Shown here piece after piece: positions 31,301-40,884 of a DNA stretch of 64,000 nt. Origin of the DNA: Symsagittifera roscoffensis (taxonomy: Eukaryota; Xenacoelomorpha; Acoela; Convolutidae); the NCBI RefSeq assembly GCF_963678635.1, contig NC_087064.1, positions 20,014,509 to 20,078,508 on the forward strand. The letters run 5' to 3'. The position numbers and the translations under genes are program-made. The number at the start of each line of letters is the position of its first letter. Within the stretch, counting starts at the first letter, position 1. A model generated the notes under the pieces. It was not told the DNA's origin and made no database searches. It was given only the letters and a program-made list of their open reading frames with translations.

Positions 31301-34300
31301 CTGGCCTAACGAAGGCAGAAGCAGTTTCAAAAGGGTAAGCTCGTGGTTTAACCATCCCAATTGTTCGTTATCTGAACTTTTTTCGGTTCCGTTCACAATG
31401 TTGTTAATGGTATCATTGGTTTGTACTCCTTGTTTATCCTGCCAAGCTTGCATTTGATTCAAATCTAAATTTGGGCTTCCCGCATTGTCCACCTTCATCG
31501 GCGAAGATTTCCCCGATGTTTCGTCAATAGACCTGTTAGTCATCTCGCTATCTTGTGCTTTGCTCTGTTCAAGGGAGAGTCTATTGAACAACATGGTTCC
31601 AAATTTATCACAGTTGTGTTTCGGCTTAAAGGGTTTTGCTTTCATTGGCGACTGAACTGTGGAAGATGACTCACAAGACGAGCCAGTGGAGGAGTAGAAC
31701 GGAGAATTAAATCCTTCGCTGTTCGATGGATCTGTTTCCATCTGATCCGATTCCGTCTCTGCCTGGTTCGCTGCTGTAAAAGATGTCAGTGAGACTTTGG
31801 TTTATATATTTTGGTTTACAATTTGATACGATAGTCTACTTAACCCTGATGATGAACCGCATCGAAAAGAGTCATTTGGTGTATTTGCTAACAAGAACGT
31901 ACCCAATAAATGGAAAGATTTGAGTTCTAGAAAATGAACCAAAACCACAAAACGTGCACCTTCTCCGCAAAACATATACTCCATACTTTATACACAGAAA
32001 AAAAATACTCCTAATATCGAAGCTCCAGACTGTAAAAGCTCCTTGAAATTCCACGCTTTCGTTTGAAGTTTTTATCAGCAACTAAAATTCTGTTTTTATA
32101 GCTTCGCAGAAAAAATTCCGTTATAAATTTTAATTCTTTTTTTTTCGTGAATTGACTTGAATCATATAAAATGAAACACTGACACCTCTACCTGTCATCC
32201 AAGGGTAAGTTTGAAGAAAACAATCTTTCCCACATGGAGAATTAGCCTCGTCTGACCCTCCAGGCCCTGATGATGTTTTCTTCCGCGACACTATCGATGG
32301 ACCGCAAGGAGGCAGAATGGAGTGATTGGGACAGTCGTAGATGAAACATCTTCGGCAGAACAGGTTGCGATACGTGCCCAGAACCAATTGGCCCTTCGAC
32401 GGATGGGACAAGGGATCATTGATATTCTCGCTCGCAGCGCTAGCCTTTTTAATCGGACCTACACAAATATTCTGATGTTTGATATTTCAATGATATACAT
32501 TTGAAGACATAGACAACTAATGATTGAACAGTAGCGGATTTAAGGGGATATGGGGAAGCAAATATGGTGGGGGTGTGGGCCCCTGACCACTCAAGCGACA
32601 TACTCTTTTACGACATCCGTTTCTCGCAAACTGACTCGAAGCCAAAATATAGTAGTTATGAGGGGTTTGCTTATGGCCTGTTTGTTTTTTTTAAACCGCC
32701 TGCAGCACAGAAAAATCGGTTAGTTTGATTGACCTAAAAAAAGATGGACAAAATTTCCACTTTTTAAACAACACGCCCTCACCCTTCTCCCCTCATCCCT
32801 CGAGAAAATCCTAGATCTGCTCCTGTGATTGACACTTTTTTAATAAACCGTTTCAATGTGAATTTTGATCGGCTGGGAAAAAACAATAATTTGTTTAGTA
32901 AATGGAATAGGGAAGATCCCGATTACAAGACACTCGCTTTCACAAGTGTGCTGATGAGAATGATGTATCCGCAAAGCCAAAACTCGAGGAAAACTAAACA
33001 ACCAAATTTTGTCTGAAAAAGGGAGAAATTTCAGCAGTATACCTACCCTTGACACCAATTTTTTTTAAAATATTATTTCTACTCAAAAATGAGCTTAACC
33101 AGCTGATAATTTTGTTTAAAAAAGTTTTAAGCCCCCTAAAACTGCAATGAACAACACTTGCGACCAAATAAAAATTGCTCACTGCACAAGAAAAATCCGC
33201 GATGTGGCAACTAAGACGTCAAAACTTGAGCAAACAAACGAAAGTCCGACAATTCAATTTTTACCGGAAACCAATTTCATTCATAATGAAAAAAAAACAA
33301 GGTCCGGCAAGGACTCGAAACGCAAACCTTCGGGTGCGAAGGCAACCACGTTACCTCTAGGCCAATCGGGAACGAACCTGGCAGTTTGCTCAGGTTCAAT
33401 AAAAAAAGCCAGTAAGAAAATAGAATGATGTGTTAAAGAAAAGTTGTTAAGGGCAAAAAGTCTAGTTCCCGATTACAAGACACTTGCTCTCGCAAGTGTA
33501 ATAATCATTGCGAATAGATGGATATACATCTTGATTAGTAGGATACTAGTAAGGGCTGCACTAACGGCTATTACTTCTAGTGCAGTACTTATCTCTTCGA
33601 TAGTTGGAACAAAGGAGAGCCTAACCCCCCTCCCAAGAACAGTAAGTGAATAGAACTAAAGAAAGATCTTTTTCCTTTTTCCGTTAATGTATACCTATAA
33701 TCATCTAGTAAAAGTTCACAAAAAGTTCTTACTGACCCGAACTCTTGTTGTGGTATCGTTCTTTCAGCTCTAGAATATCGACCCATTTGAACAATTTGGC
33801 CAGCAGGGCGAATGCCTTGTCCGGGGGAAGATCAGTGGGCAACACGGGCAGAATGCCCACCTGCTCCTTCTCTTCTTTCTCATCAAGTGACTCATCGCTC
33901 GGCTGCGCCTGCTGAATGAATTGCACAGAGCAAGTTTACTTTCTAAGATTGAATTAGTTCGCGTATCTTCGTATCTTTGAAAACCGACTCTCAGGAAAAG
34001 AGTGCGAAGCAAACAAATAACTTCAAAAAAGCATTAAGAACAATGTACAAAATAACAAACTATTTGAGAAAGACCATTTTAAAAATTGAAACCACAAGGT
34101 AAGTTGCTTCGTTACAGAATAATAAGTCATATAAATAGTATGCGCTAAGCTTGCCTTATACTATTCGAAGCTTTCGTGACAATTGTTCCTTAGATTTTAA
34201 TGTCAAGTCATTTAATCCAATAAGGTAAAAAGAACTAACTTTGAATGGGAGCAAAGACCAAAAAAGCACATCGCGGCTCAGTATTGGTTCGCACCTTTTG

Positions 34301-37300
34301 CAATACAAAAATAAAATATTCTGCATTTGAAAAATGAAAACAAATGAGCTATTTTGCCGAATCTGTCAAAATATTTCGAAAGTTAGTATAACAATTAGTA
34401 TAACAAAAGTACTACGAGATAAAAACCTATTAGATAGCTAAGCGTAATAGCGAAAAAGTGGATACATATAGAGCAGCAAAATAAACAAAAAATCTTGAAG
34501 AGATATTTGAAAGTTTTATACGAAAGGCAACAAAATTAGGTACGGTGAATAAAAAAAAGATGGAATTGAAATGCAGCAGTGGAAATAAATTTATAAAAAA
34601 AACTATTTCGAAAATAAACTTAAAATGAAACAAGGGCAACCGGTTGCTGTACAAGTTGCAAAAAAGTCCACACCATATTCTTTAAAAAAATTACATAACA
34701 AAAAATTTTTCCAAATTAGAAATTTTAGGTGCGCGGTGTGATGAAATGAACTAAATGAACGCCTAAACTAAGGCATATTCAATAGTCATAGTAAAAAAAG
34801 CATATTGGTCAACTTTTTCAAATTTTGCAGAAAATTTGAATTTTCAAGACTTTCAGTCCCAATAGCACTAAAAAACAATAGCACTAAAAACTTTATTGAA
34901 GTAAAACTAAGTTTTCAGGTCTTGAATTAAAGTTTCGTGTTGTATACTTTCATAACAAGCCTGCTCGCCCGCTTCTTTGCGCGTCATTAGACTAAAATTT
35001 GATGCAGATTTTCCCAAAACTGATGGTATTTTTCTAAATTTTTAGAAATGTCGTTCCAATCACGACTGAAAGTACTTTATTATGATATAAAACTCTACCC
35101 ATTCCGATGATCATTTGTGGTACCTAATTTTCAGTGAAAAAAAAACGAAAAAAAAACTATAACACACCCGAAGACAAAAACTCCTCCCCATTTCGGAAAA
35201 GTAACTGTTTTCAAAGAGTACAAGGCTGCTCAATGAATTAATTATACGGAGAGATTGAACAGACTTTACCAATTTTAAGCTGCTGAAAAAATGGCGGCAG
35301 CTGTTCCACTGAAGTTCCCAATGCTAAGAAAACCCAGCAAATTTTTTTCGGGTTTGAGAGCAACTGTCAAACCATAAAGCGCGTTTAGATTGGCCAGAAC
35401 TCAATTTTAAAAAAGCCAACTGAAAGTTGGAACAGAGTAATGCACGCAAGGTACAAAAAAAAACGTGGTGAAGTGGTTGGGGAGCGGTGGTGAAGTGGTT
35501 GGGGAGCGGTGGTGAAGTGGTTGGGGAGCGGTTGTGAAGCGTTGGTGAAGTGGTTGGGGAGCGGTGGTGAAGTGGTTACGTCTCCGCTTCTCAATCGAAA
35601 GGTCGGATGTTCGAGGCCCACCATGATCCGTGCTCGTTGCTTGAGGGTGAAGCAACATTACCCAGCCCAGAAAAATAACCAAAAAAAATAATAATTGCAT
35701 GTAGTTCTTAAACAGGGGCACAACAGCGATTCGCCGTGATGAGCTGTACAGCTCTTGTGTTGGTCCTTTCCCCCGTGGATAAATGATCTTAATTAAACTT
35801 GTTTTTTGAATAAATTTCAACTTAGGAATTTTAAAGAAAAATTTAAATGTCCCTGAAGCTCTTTAAATTTCAAGAAAAATTTATGACTGGTAATTTTTTA
35901 AGAAACTAACCCATTTAGAGACAACTGGATCAATAGGTAAAATTAAAATTCCAATAGAAAATTCAAAAAAAAAATCTACTTTCGAAAAGAGAAGTCGGTC
36001 ACGTTTCTCGTGACCTCTATACTATTGTTGTTGTTCGATAATGGAGCTTGCCTTCCTTATAATCATGGAAATAAACAGAACTTCAGAAGTCAACTCACAA
36101 AAAATCAAAAGTGAGCGTGAACAAATGTTAAGGCTTTTTCCTTAGAAAAAGAAAAAACTTAACAAGACCTATATAAGAGTCTTCATACGCTCATAACTCC
36201 TAATCACTTCGGTTAATTTTCTGAGCAGTCAATTGATCAAAAAAGAAGTCGAAAAATTTTCAAATATTTCCATTTTTCTTTCAAGGTGTCTTTCCACTAA
36301 AATTGCAAGAAAAGCTGGGCAAAAAATTTGTATAAAGGCAGCGGTAACAAGAAGAGTAAAATAGCGAAAAAAACTTGAGCTAGTCGAGTGAAAGAAAAAT
36401 AAAACAAAAAAAGTATCAACTTCAAAAAAAACTTCAAGTTGTTAATTCAGAAACAGTAAGCTTTTCGCAGCTATAAAAATGAAAATGTTGAAAATAAACT
36501 TATTTTCTTTGTTTCTTTGATAAACTTACAAACCTAACCGAAAAAAACAAATTCGCCTTTTAAATTAGCTTCATGTATGAAATTAGGATAAAAATTTCAA
36601 ATGTGTTCGAACTAGGTAAATACTATTGGTAAGGTAAAACGTACAGAAATAGTAGCAGTCGCCACACGCAACAACGAGCAGTGCAACAATGAATACCATG
36701 AAGGACCTGCAAAACGTAAGCAAAGCTGCTTACTTCTAAAAAACTCATGAGCCTTAAAGGCAGAAAAAGATAAGGGCCAAGATTTATTACAGCAAAAATA
36801 GGAAAGAGAAAAAATATACGCGAACTCTTCGGATGCTCACAAATTATCGAACAAACATAATTTAAGCTTAATCTGAAAATTCTTTGACTCTAGTTCTAAC
36901 ATCCCTACGCTGCGCAGATTTTTGAAATCCGACCTATCTGAAGATTTTTATCCTCTGAGGCTTTTTTGCTTCTGATTAACATCTACATGCATTTTCCACA
37001 TCCGGCTAAATGCATTTTTGGGGGTCTAGGAGTAGTTTTGCTCTCAAACAATGAATACCGATCACGATGGGTCCGAACTTGCTATTATAAGAAGCTGAAA
37101 CCTTAGCCACTTCACAAGCCCTCAGAATGACGCATATAAGGCGTCTATGCCAAAAACATTTGAAGAGGATTAAATCTTCAAAGCAAAAAAGAACCACAAA
37201 ATATAGAAAATTTTATCTATTTGACTTGCAAATCACAGGAATAAGTCAAAACTCCTTGGATTAAACGTTGGAGACATTCGGAACACATCCAAATTACCTC

Positions 37301-40300
37301 TGCTTCAGCATTTTCAACATTCGTTTGCTCATTCGTTGTTTCTCCTTGAGACTCCTTTTCGGTAGCATCAGTTTGCTTGGAAGATCCACCGCTATTAGTC
37401 GAAACAGAACTGCTCTTCTCACTTGTCTCTTGTTCAACATCAGCTTCAATTATTTTCTTTTCTTTCTCTTCGTCTGTTTTGTTCTCTTCATTTAGTTGTT
37501 TCAGTTTCTCCTGCTGTTGTTTCATGTTTTCTTCTCTCTCAAGTAGAGCATGCAGGTCTCGCATGGCTTCCACAGCCGTACAGAACACCACATCTGGCAC
37601 GTACTGGATCTCAGACAGATGGGAGATTCTGATAAACATGAAGAAATCGAAATCCGAAAACTGACAGTAAATATGCCCCAAAAATATCATATTTACAATT
37701 ACAATGAAAGGATGGGTTGCTCTAGAACTATCGCGAGGGATGAAACCTGTCAAAAAAACTAGAAATCTAGCGAACTTTTGAGACCAATAATTTCTCACGC
37801 TTTATCTACACCTTAAAATGACCTTATAACTACAAAAAACCATAGCAAAAAAAACTCCGTGAAACCGTGACAATGCAATTGATTTGGAAAGACTCACTTT
37901 CCGGCAAATATCTGTTCGAGTTCGCTGAGGAACTGGCCCTGGCCATTGTTGGACGTGGAGTCTGGATCGCCCAAGTAGGGCACATTGGATAGCACAGTGT
38001 CGTCCTCTGCTCGGAACTGGATGTGACATGTGAGCCACGAGTACATGGCAGGCAGCACAATACGCTCCGACATCTCCCTTCCAATCACCTCACACCCTTA
38101 AACACAGCTGCTGTGATGTCATCATATCTAGTAGCGGACTTAGTTGGGCCGGGGTGGCGCTCGACCCTCTGACTACACAAAGGGCCACCCTTTCGTATTA
38201 TTTTAGGAACTCAATTTTTGGCTGGCTGACCGTAAAATTTTTCTAAAGGCGCCAAAAAATATATATTATTTTGAGGGGGAGAGCGCCAAAAAAATTTGAC
38301 TGCTGCGCAAACAACTTGACCAAAACAGATTCTTTACAGTGCTTTGGGTGGGAATGCTCAGAAAATCAATTTTTTGGTAGACCTATAAAAAAGTTCAAAA
38401 AATTTAAGAAAATCTTATATCCGCCCATGATCATATCTCAATTGTTTTACACCCATCCCATTTCACTCCTCGCATACTTCTCTCTCATTTTTGGGATTTG
38501 TCTGAGCAATATTAGGGCCGAAACGTGTGAGGGTGTAATGTGAAACTTAAATGAAAAGAAGCTGAATGAGGGGCTGAATGAGGGGTCAGATTCCATACTA
38601 GTATATTTGAATCAATTGAGTTTAAATAACCAACATTTAAACCGGTTTTACTCATCGAGATAATTTTTCGAAACCAAATCACGGCTGAACGCTTTTATTA
38701 CGATACCAAACTCTACCCTCTCCGAGATTTCTCTGAGGTATCTGGAATCCAGTCAGAGGCGGATCTGGGATTTTCCCGAGAGGGTAAGGGGGGGGGGCAT
38801 TTTCAACAAATTTTCTTGAAAATTTTGATTACTTTTTTTTAAGTTTTCGAAAAAATTGATTTTCCGAGCGCTCCCGGTACACTAAAAAGACCCTTATAGA
38901 CAAAAATTCTGCATCACAGGCAAAAATTTCAAAAAACAGGCCAAAAGGACCTTTTTGAGTACTTTTTGGAAGGTTTTGACCTAAAAATGGCTTTTCTGGG
39001 CGCGCTCCCCCTCAAAATTACTATATCTTGGCCCGTGATAATTAGAATATAAACTGTTTGAGTCCGTTGGCCGAGAAAGGATGTCGTAAAATAGTAACAA
39101 ATGTGGGACCCTTTGGGTGGTGAAGGGGTCGAATCCCTGAGGAGCGAATCCCTAAACCGAGTCAAGGAAGTTTTTGCCACTCCATAAATCATTAAAGCTG
39201 ACCACAATTTAGTCAAGGAGTTTCACCAACTTTCTCGGACGATGCGTACATTTTGACATTAGAAAATTTGGCTGTAAATATCTGGCAGGTGTTTAACTAT
39301 TTCCTGTCTTTACTAGCATAAAGCGAAGACTTGCGCTCATCGATATGCGACACATAAAAATTAAAATCATTCATTCTCGGCCATTGTAAAATATTGATGG
39401 CTTCAAATCACTACTGACAGTGGCGGCGTGAACTTTAAATCTACTTTCTTGAGAAAAAATAACAGAATGTAAGAACACATGGAAATTGTACCAAATTAGT
39501 ACAGCTCTCCACGCATATGCACAACTACAAACCAGTTGAAGGGCAGAATAATTTCCTCTCCTTCGCTGGTGGCTGTTGAGATCTCTTGTTCGCTTTCTTC
39601 TTTATCTCAACTGGTTCATGTATGTTCTCATTGGTTTTATTCACTGGTTCCTTCTTCTTTTTACCTCGACCTTTCACTTTCTGTTCATGTTGTGGCGCAA
39701 TCATATTCTCGAAACTCTGGAACGATTTGATTTTACAGTCCAAATGAATACAACTGTTTCTCATTCCAAAAGAGTTCCAATCATCAGTTACCATCTGAGC
39801 AGTTTCTGCCCAAATTTTTCTCGCTACTAACTTTTCATCGTCCAAGTGTTTCATCATCAGCTCTTTTACTTTGGTTTTGCCAGCTTCCAAGAACTTTTTG
39901 TCAATTTCGGAAGTGAAAGGGAAACTAAACAGACAGAGTTACTCTCTGTTCCGAGTAATTCGAAGAATATATTTATTAAATGACTGAGAAGTTTACGTCA
40001 TATCCTTTAACTTGAGACTGAATTTATTCTATTAATTAACATAATTTAACTATTATAACTCACAAACCTCTAAAAGAACGTTTAACTCCTCAGAGCTCAA
40101 ACCCTATAGATATAAGAATATGAAACTAAATCTATATTTAATTTTATTAAATGTCACTGACTTTTGTTCAAACTCTTCCTTCAGATTTGCATGTGGCGAT
40201 ATCTTCATACTGTCAGGAGTCCCCACCGATATCTGGCTGATATTTCCCCCAAGAATCTTATTCACTTTTCCAATGGGTCCCTTGCTCTCACTCGAATCGG

Positions 40301-40598
40301 TGTCCAAATCTGTAAAGGAGACGTCTTCGTTCGAGCAATCAACAGCCAATGTGCCTCCGTATTGCATCTTCAGCAGGGTCAAATCTTTGCAACCTCTAGC
40401 GTTGTTTCTTTTCGGTTGTTCTACCACTTCGCCTGCAGATGTATCAGAATCACTCGGCTCCTGCTTCACAAAAGCTTTCGATTTCTTTATCATCTGGGAA
40501 AAATCGGGATCACTAGTTAAATTTTTTGGCACTCTTTTCCTGCCATTTTGATCTGATGTTTCAAAGGTCTGTTTGCTCATGCCTCCATCATTGTCCAT
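25176..40598 (-). CDS. E(z): Polycomb H3K27 methyltransferase, E(z)/EZH family (11 coding exons)
   Basis: The encoded protein should be the catalytic subunit of PRC2, methylating histone H3 Lys27 in the nucleus with SAM. Eleven exons join with matching phases to a 3327-nt CDS (1108 residues plus stop): 40162-40598, 39533-39924, 37898-38096, 37298-37628, 33737-33911, 32192-32458, 31016-31773, 30363-30595, 29255-29415, 25775-25965, 25176-25358. Visible in order: an N-terminal SBD-like helix, a MYSW and EDDTVL region, LFCRRCF cysteine region, SANT-like domain (about 735-785), CXC cysteine clusters (about 865-985), and SET with GWG, FANHS and FFDYRY. It is longer than EZH2 (about 750) because of N-terminal and central acidic inserts. 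The start is the first ATG after a good acceptor, with A at -3 and G at +4. Exons 1-2 are less certain than 3-11. Confidence 0.88.
25775..25965 (-). CDS. E(z): E(z) exon 10 (SET, first half)
   Basis: Acceptor GTCTAG. It encodes [31 protein letters not shown] and VDATRK. The exon must end after the AAG of ATRK to stay in frame with exon 11, which requires a GC donor (AAG|GCTAGT). The alternative GT three bases on breaks the frame. Confidence 0.93.
26050..26930. repeat. Dispersed AT-rich repeat family, two adjacent copies
   Basis: Blocks resembling CAATTAGAGAAAAYTGGATCAAT, then GGGAATT and AAGTCCA, then GTGAACAAATKTTAAG and CCTATATAAG-GTCTTCA occur at about 26120-26220 and 26585-26880. They recur at about 35870-36200, 44330-44480 and 45650-45790. 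All lie on plus in the same orientation. Class unknown. Confidence 0.55.
27213..27375 (-). repeat. tRNA-derived SINE, family A copy 1
   Basis: On minus, a perfect A-box (TGGCTGAGTGG) with a weaker B-box about 45 bases downstream. It shares CTGCGACCTAAAG, CACGGACGCTTAA and a downstream AAGCAGAGAA-ATTTCCAA block with 28756-28895, so the match extends beyond the tRNA part. Confidence 0.65.
28756..28895 (-). repeat. tRNA-derived SINE, family A copy 2
   Basis: Second copy of the family at 27.2 kb, with A-box TGCCTGAGCGG and B-box GGATCGAATTC. Both are in E(z) intron 9, in the same orientation as the gene. Confidence 0.65.
29255..29415 (-). CDS. E(z): E(z) exon 9 (second CXC part)
   Basis: Acceptor GATAG, donor G|GTCAGT. 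It encodes [21 protein letters not shown] and the IQR linker before SET, closely like [21 protein letters not shown] in vertebrates. Confidence 0.95.
29665..30250. repeat. Foldback (long inverted repeat) element in E(z) intron 8
   Basis: The left arm (about 29665-29865) and right arm (about 30050-30250) are imperfect reverse complements. The best block is the left TTAATTGATAAGAAAATTAT and TCAAAAGGAGCCTC against the right GAGGCTCCTTTTGATACAAC and TTATCAATTTTATCAATTAA. An outer block, GCGTTTTTCTCAAA, pairs with the right TTTGAAAAAAACGC. The transcript would form a long hairpin. Confidence 0.7.
30363..30595 (-). CDS. E(z): E(z) exon 8 (first CXC part)
   Basis: Acceptor ATTTAG, donor GCAG|GTTAGT. 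It encodes NYTPC, then a dense Cys pattern ([32 protein letters not shown]) that is the zinc-binding CXC region. Confidence 0.95.
31016..31773 (-). CDS. E(z): E(z) exon 7 (variable linker and SANT-like domain)
   Basis: Acceptor TTTTACAG, donor ATT|GTAAAT. The first half is Ser-rich, with [17 protein letters not shown]-like helix bundle follows ([17 protein letters not shown], then KIAGCF and TCLQVY, matching the ARLIGTKTCRQVYEF block). It ends with an acidic run and a KRKFGK basic patch. The exon is larger than its vertebrate counterparts combined. Confidence 0.85.
32192..32458 (-). CDS. E(z): E(z) exon 6 (LFCRRCF cysteine region)
   Basis: Acceptor TGTGTAG, donor ACAG|GTAGAG. It contains [14 protein letters not shown], the diagnostic EZH cysteine block (HTLFCRRCFKYDC in vertebrates), and a following PCGKDCF matching PCGPQC. 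Confidence 0.93.
32529..32825. mobile_element. hAT-type MITE, copy 1
   Basis: Non-coding, 297 bp. Termini are CAGTAGCGGATTTAAG and, inverted, CAGGAGCAGATCTAGG. It is flanked by an 8-bp target duplication, TGATTGAA and TGATTGAC (7 of 8). CAG ends and 8-bp duplications are the hAT signature. Confidence 0.75.
32915..33505. repeat. Pair of CCCGATTACAAGACACT repeats about 555 bp apart
   Basis: GATCCCGATTACAAGACACT occurs at about 32915 and GTTCCCGATTACAAGACACT at about 33465, each followed by a hairpin (ACTTGC-TCTC-GCAAGT in the second). It could be a tRNA-like anticodon arm of a SINE. Confidence 0.5.
33291..33375 (-). repeat. tRNA-derived SINE-like fragment, family B
   Basis: On minus, a perfect A-box (TGGCCTAGAGG), an anticodon-like stem CCTTCG...CGAAGG, and a B-box with one mismatch (GTTTCGAGTCC). 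It looks close to a tRNA but acceptor pairing is poor. It lies in E(z) intron 5. Confidence 0.55.
33737..33911 (-). CDS. E(z): E(z) exon 5
   Basis: Acceptor ATTCAG, donor G|GTCAGT. It encodes an acidic stretch and then [18 protein letters not shown] and LKERY, aligning with the FPSDKIFEAISSMF and LKEKY part of EZH2. Confidence 0.88.
35465..35645 (+). repeat. 22-bp minisatellite fused to a tRNA-like sequence
   Basis: At least four copies, one interrupted, of a 22-bp unit containing GGTGAAGTGGTTGGGGAGCG (35465-35563) run directly into a tRNA-like segment with A-box TGGTGAAGTGG and B-box TGTTCGAGGCC (about 35564-35645). The repeat unit is the A-box part of the tRNA-like head, amplified. Confidence 0.75.
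35860..36210 (+). repeat. Dispersed AT-rich repeat family copy
   Basis: Same block order as the 26-kb copies, including CATTTAGAGACAACTGGATCAAT at its start, GTGAACAAATGTTAAG, and CCTATATAAGAGTCTTCA at its end. It sits in E(z) intron 4. Confidence 0.55.
37298..37628 (-). CDS. E(z): E(z) exon 4 (helical and acidic linker)
   Basis: Acceptor TTATCAG, donor GAG|GTAATT. It begins with the helix after the PYLGD block, then a long Glu/Lys/Gln coiled-coil-like stretch and a Ser/Thr-rich acidic stretch, analogous to but longer than the acidic loop of EZH2. Confidence 0.85.
37898..38096 (-). CDS. E(z): E(z) exon 3
   Basis: Acceptor TTTAAG, donor AAA|GTGAGT. It contains PAMYSW and [14 protein letters not shown], which correspond to the conserved MYSW and EDETVLHNIPYMGD blocks of EZH proteins. 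Confidence 0.9.
38129..38429. mobile_element. hAT-type MITE, copy 2
   Basis: About 301 bp with ends TAGTAGCGGACTTAG and, inverted, CATGGGCGGATATAAG. It is flanked by a perfect 8-bp duplication ATCATATC (38121-38128 and 38430-38437). Inside, ATTTTGAGGGGGAGAGCGCC is shared, inverted, with copy 3. Confidence 0.75.
38755..39160. mobile_element. hAT-type MITE, copy 3 (inverted relative to copy 2, one end unclear)
   Basis: The left end CAGAGGCGGATCTGGG with a G-run resembles the other copies. The interior matches the reverse complement of copy 2 (GGGCGCGCTCCCCCTCAAAA) and of copy 1 (GAGAAAGGATGTCGTAAAA against TTTTACGACATCCGTTTCTC). I could not find a clean right end or target duplication. Confidence 0.5.
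39533..39924 (-). CDS. E(z): E(z) exon 2 (SBD-like N-terminus)
   Basis: Acceptor TTTAG, donor [20 protein letters not shown] stretch and a later DDWN resemble the EZH N-terminal helix that embraces EED (KRKVKSEYMRL type), followed by a Lys-rich linker (KGRGKKKK). The phases (2 in, 1 out) match both neighbours. Confidence 0.75.
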
Positions 40599-40604
40599 TT
40601 TTAT
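40162..40604 (-). CDS. E(z): E(z) exon 1 (first coding exon)
   Basis: Acceptor CTTGCAG at 40605-40606 implies an upstream 5' UTR exon. ATG is at 40598-40596 (context AAAATGG). It encodes about 145 residues of Ser/Asp-rich, low-complexity sequence with a VKQEP motif that looks like a SUMO site. The donor is GTCAGT, used also by exons 5 and 9. It is phase 2, which fits exon 2. No homology that I recognise. Confidence 0.6.
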
Positions 40605-40884
40605 CTGCAAGTTCACTCCAGTCAAAAATCAAAACTTAGGGAAAACATAAGTTTTTTAGAGTTTTTTTTGGATTTATTAGTACCATCCCGTGGATTGGTA
40701 CCATCTGTTGGATTGGTCGAAACAGCAAGCGTATCGAGTAAACCTCTTACAGAAAATGGAAACACCATTGCATTAAATATTAGGCCTCTAATTCCAAATT
40801 TCGTTTAAATTAAACTAGCCAGCCTGTTAATCGGTTCGGTCATACTTTAAGCAATCTTCTCATAAGCTGAAACATTGAAATAAT

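Noticed and set aside
27213-33375. Functional tRNA genes
   Set aside because: A- and B-boxes are present but acceptor and anticodon stems do not pair well and two loci share flanking repeat sequence, so they are SINE-like.
40045-40108. Possible 36-40-base microexon between E(z) exons 1 and 2
   Set aside because: It has good borders (CTATAG and GTGAGT), but every frame that fits the neighbours gives a stop or a phase mismatch, whereas exons 1 and 2 join directly in phase.
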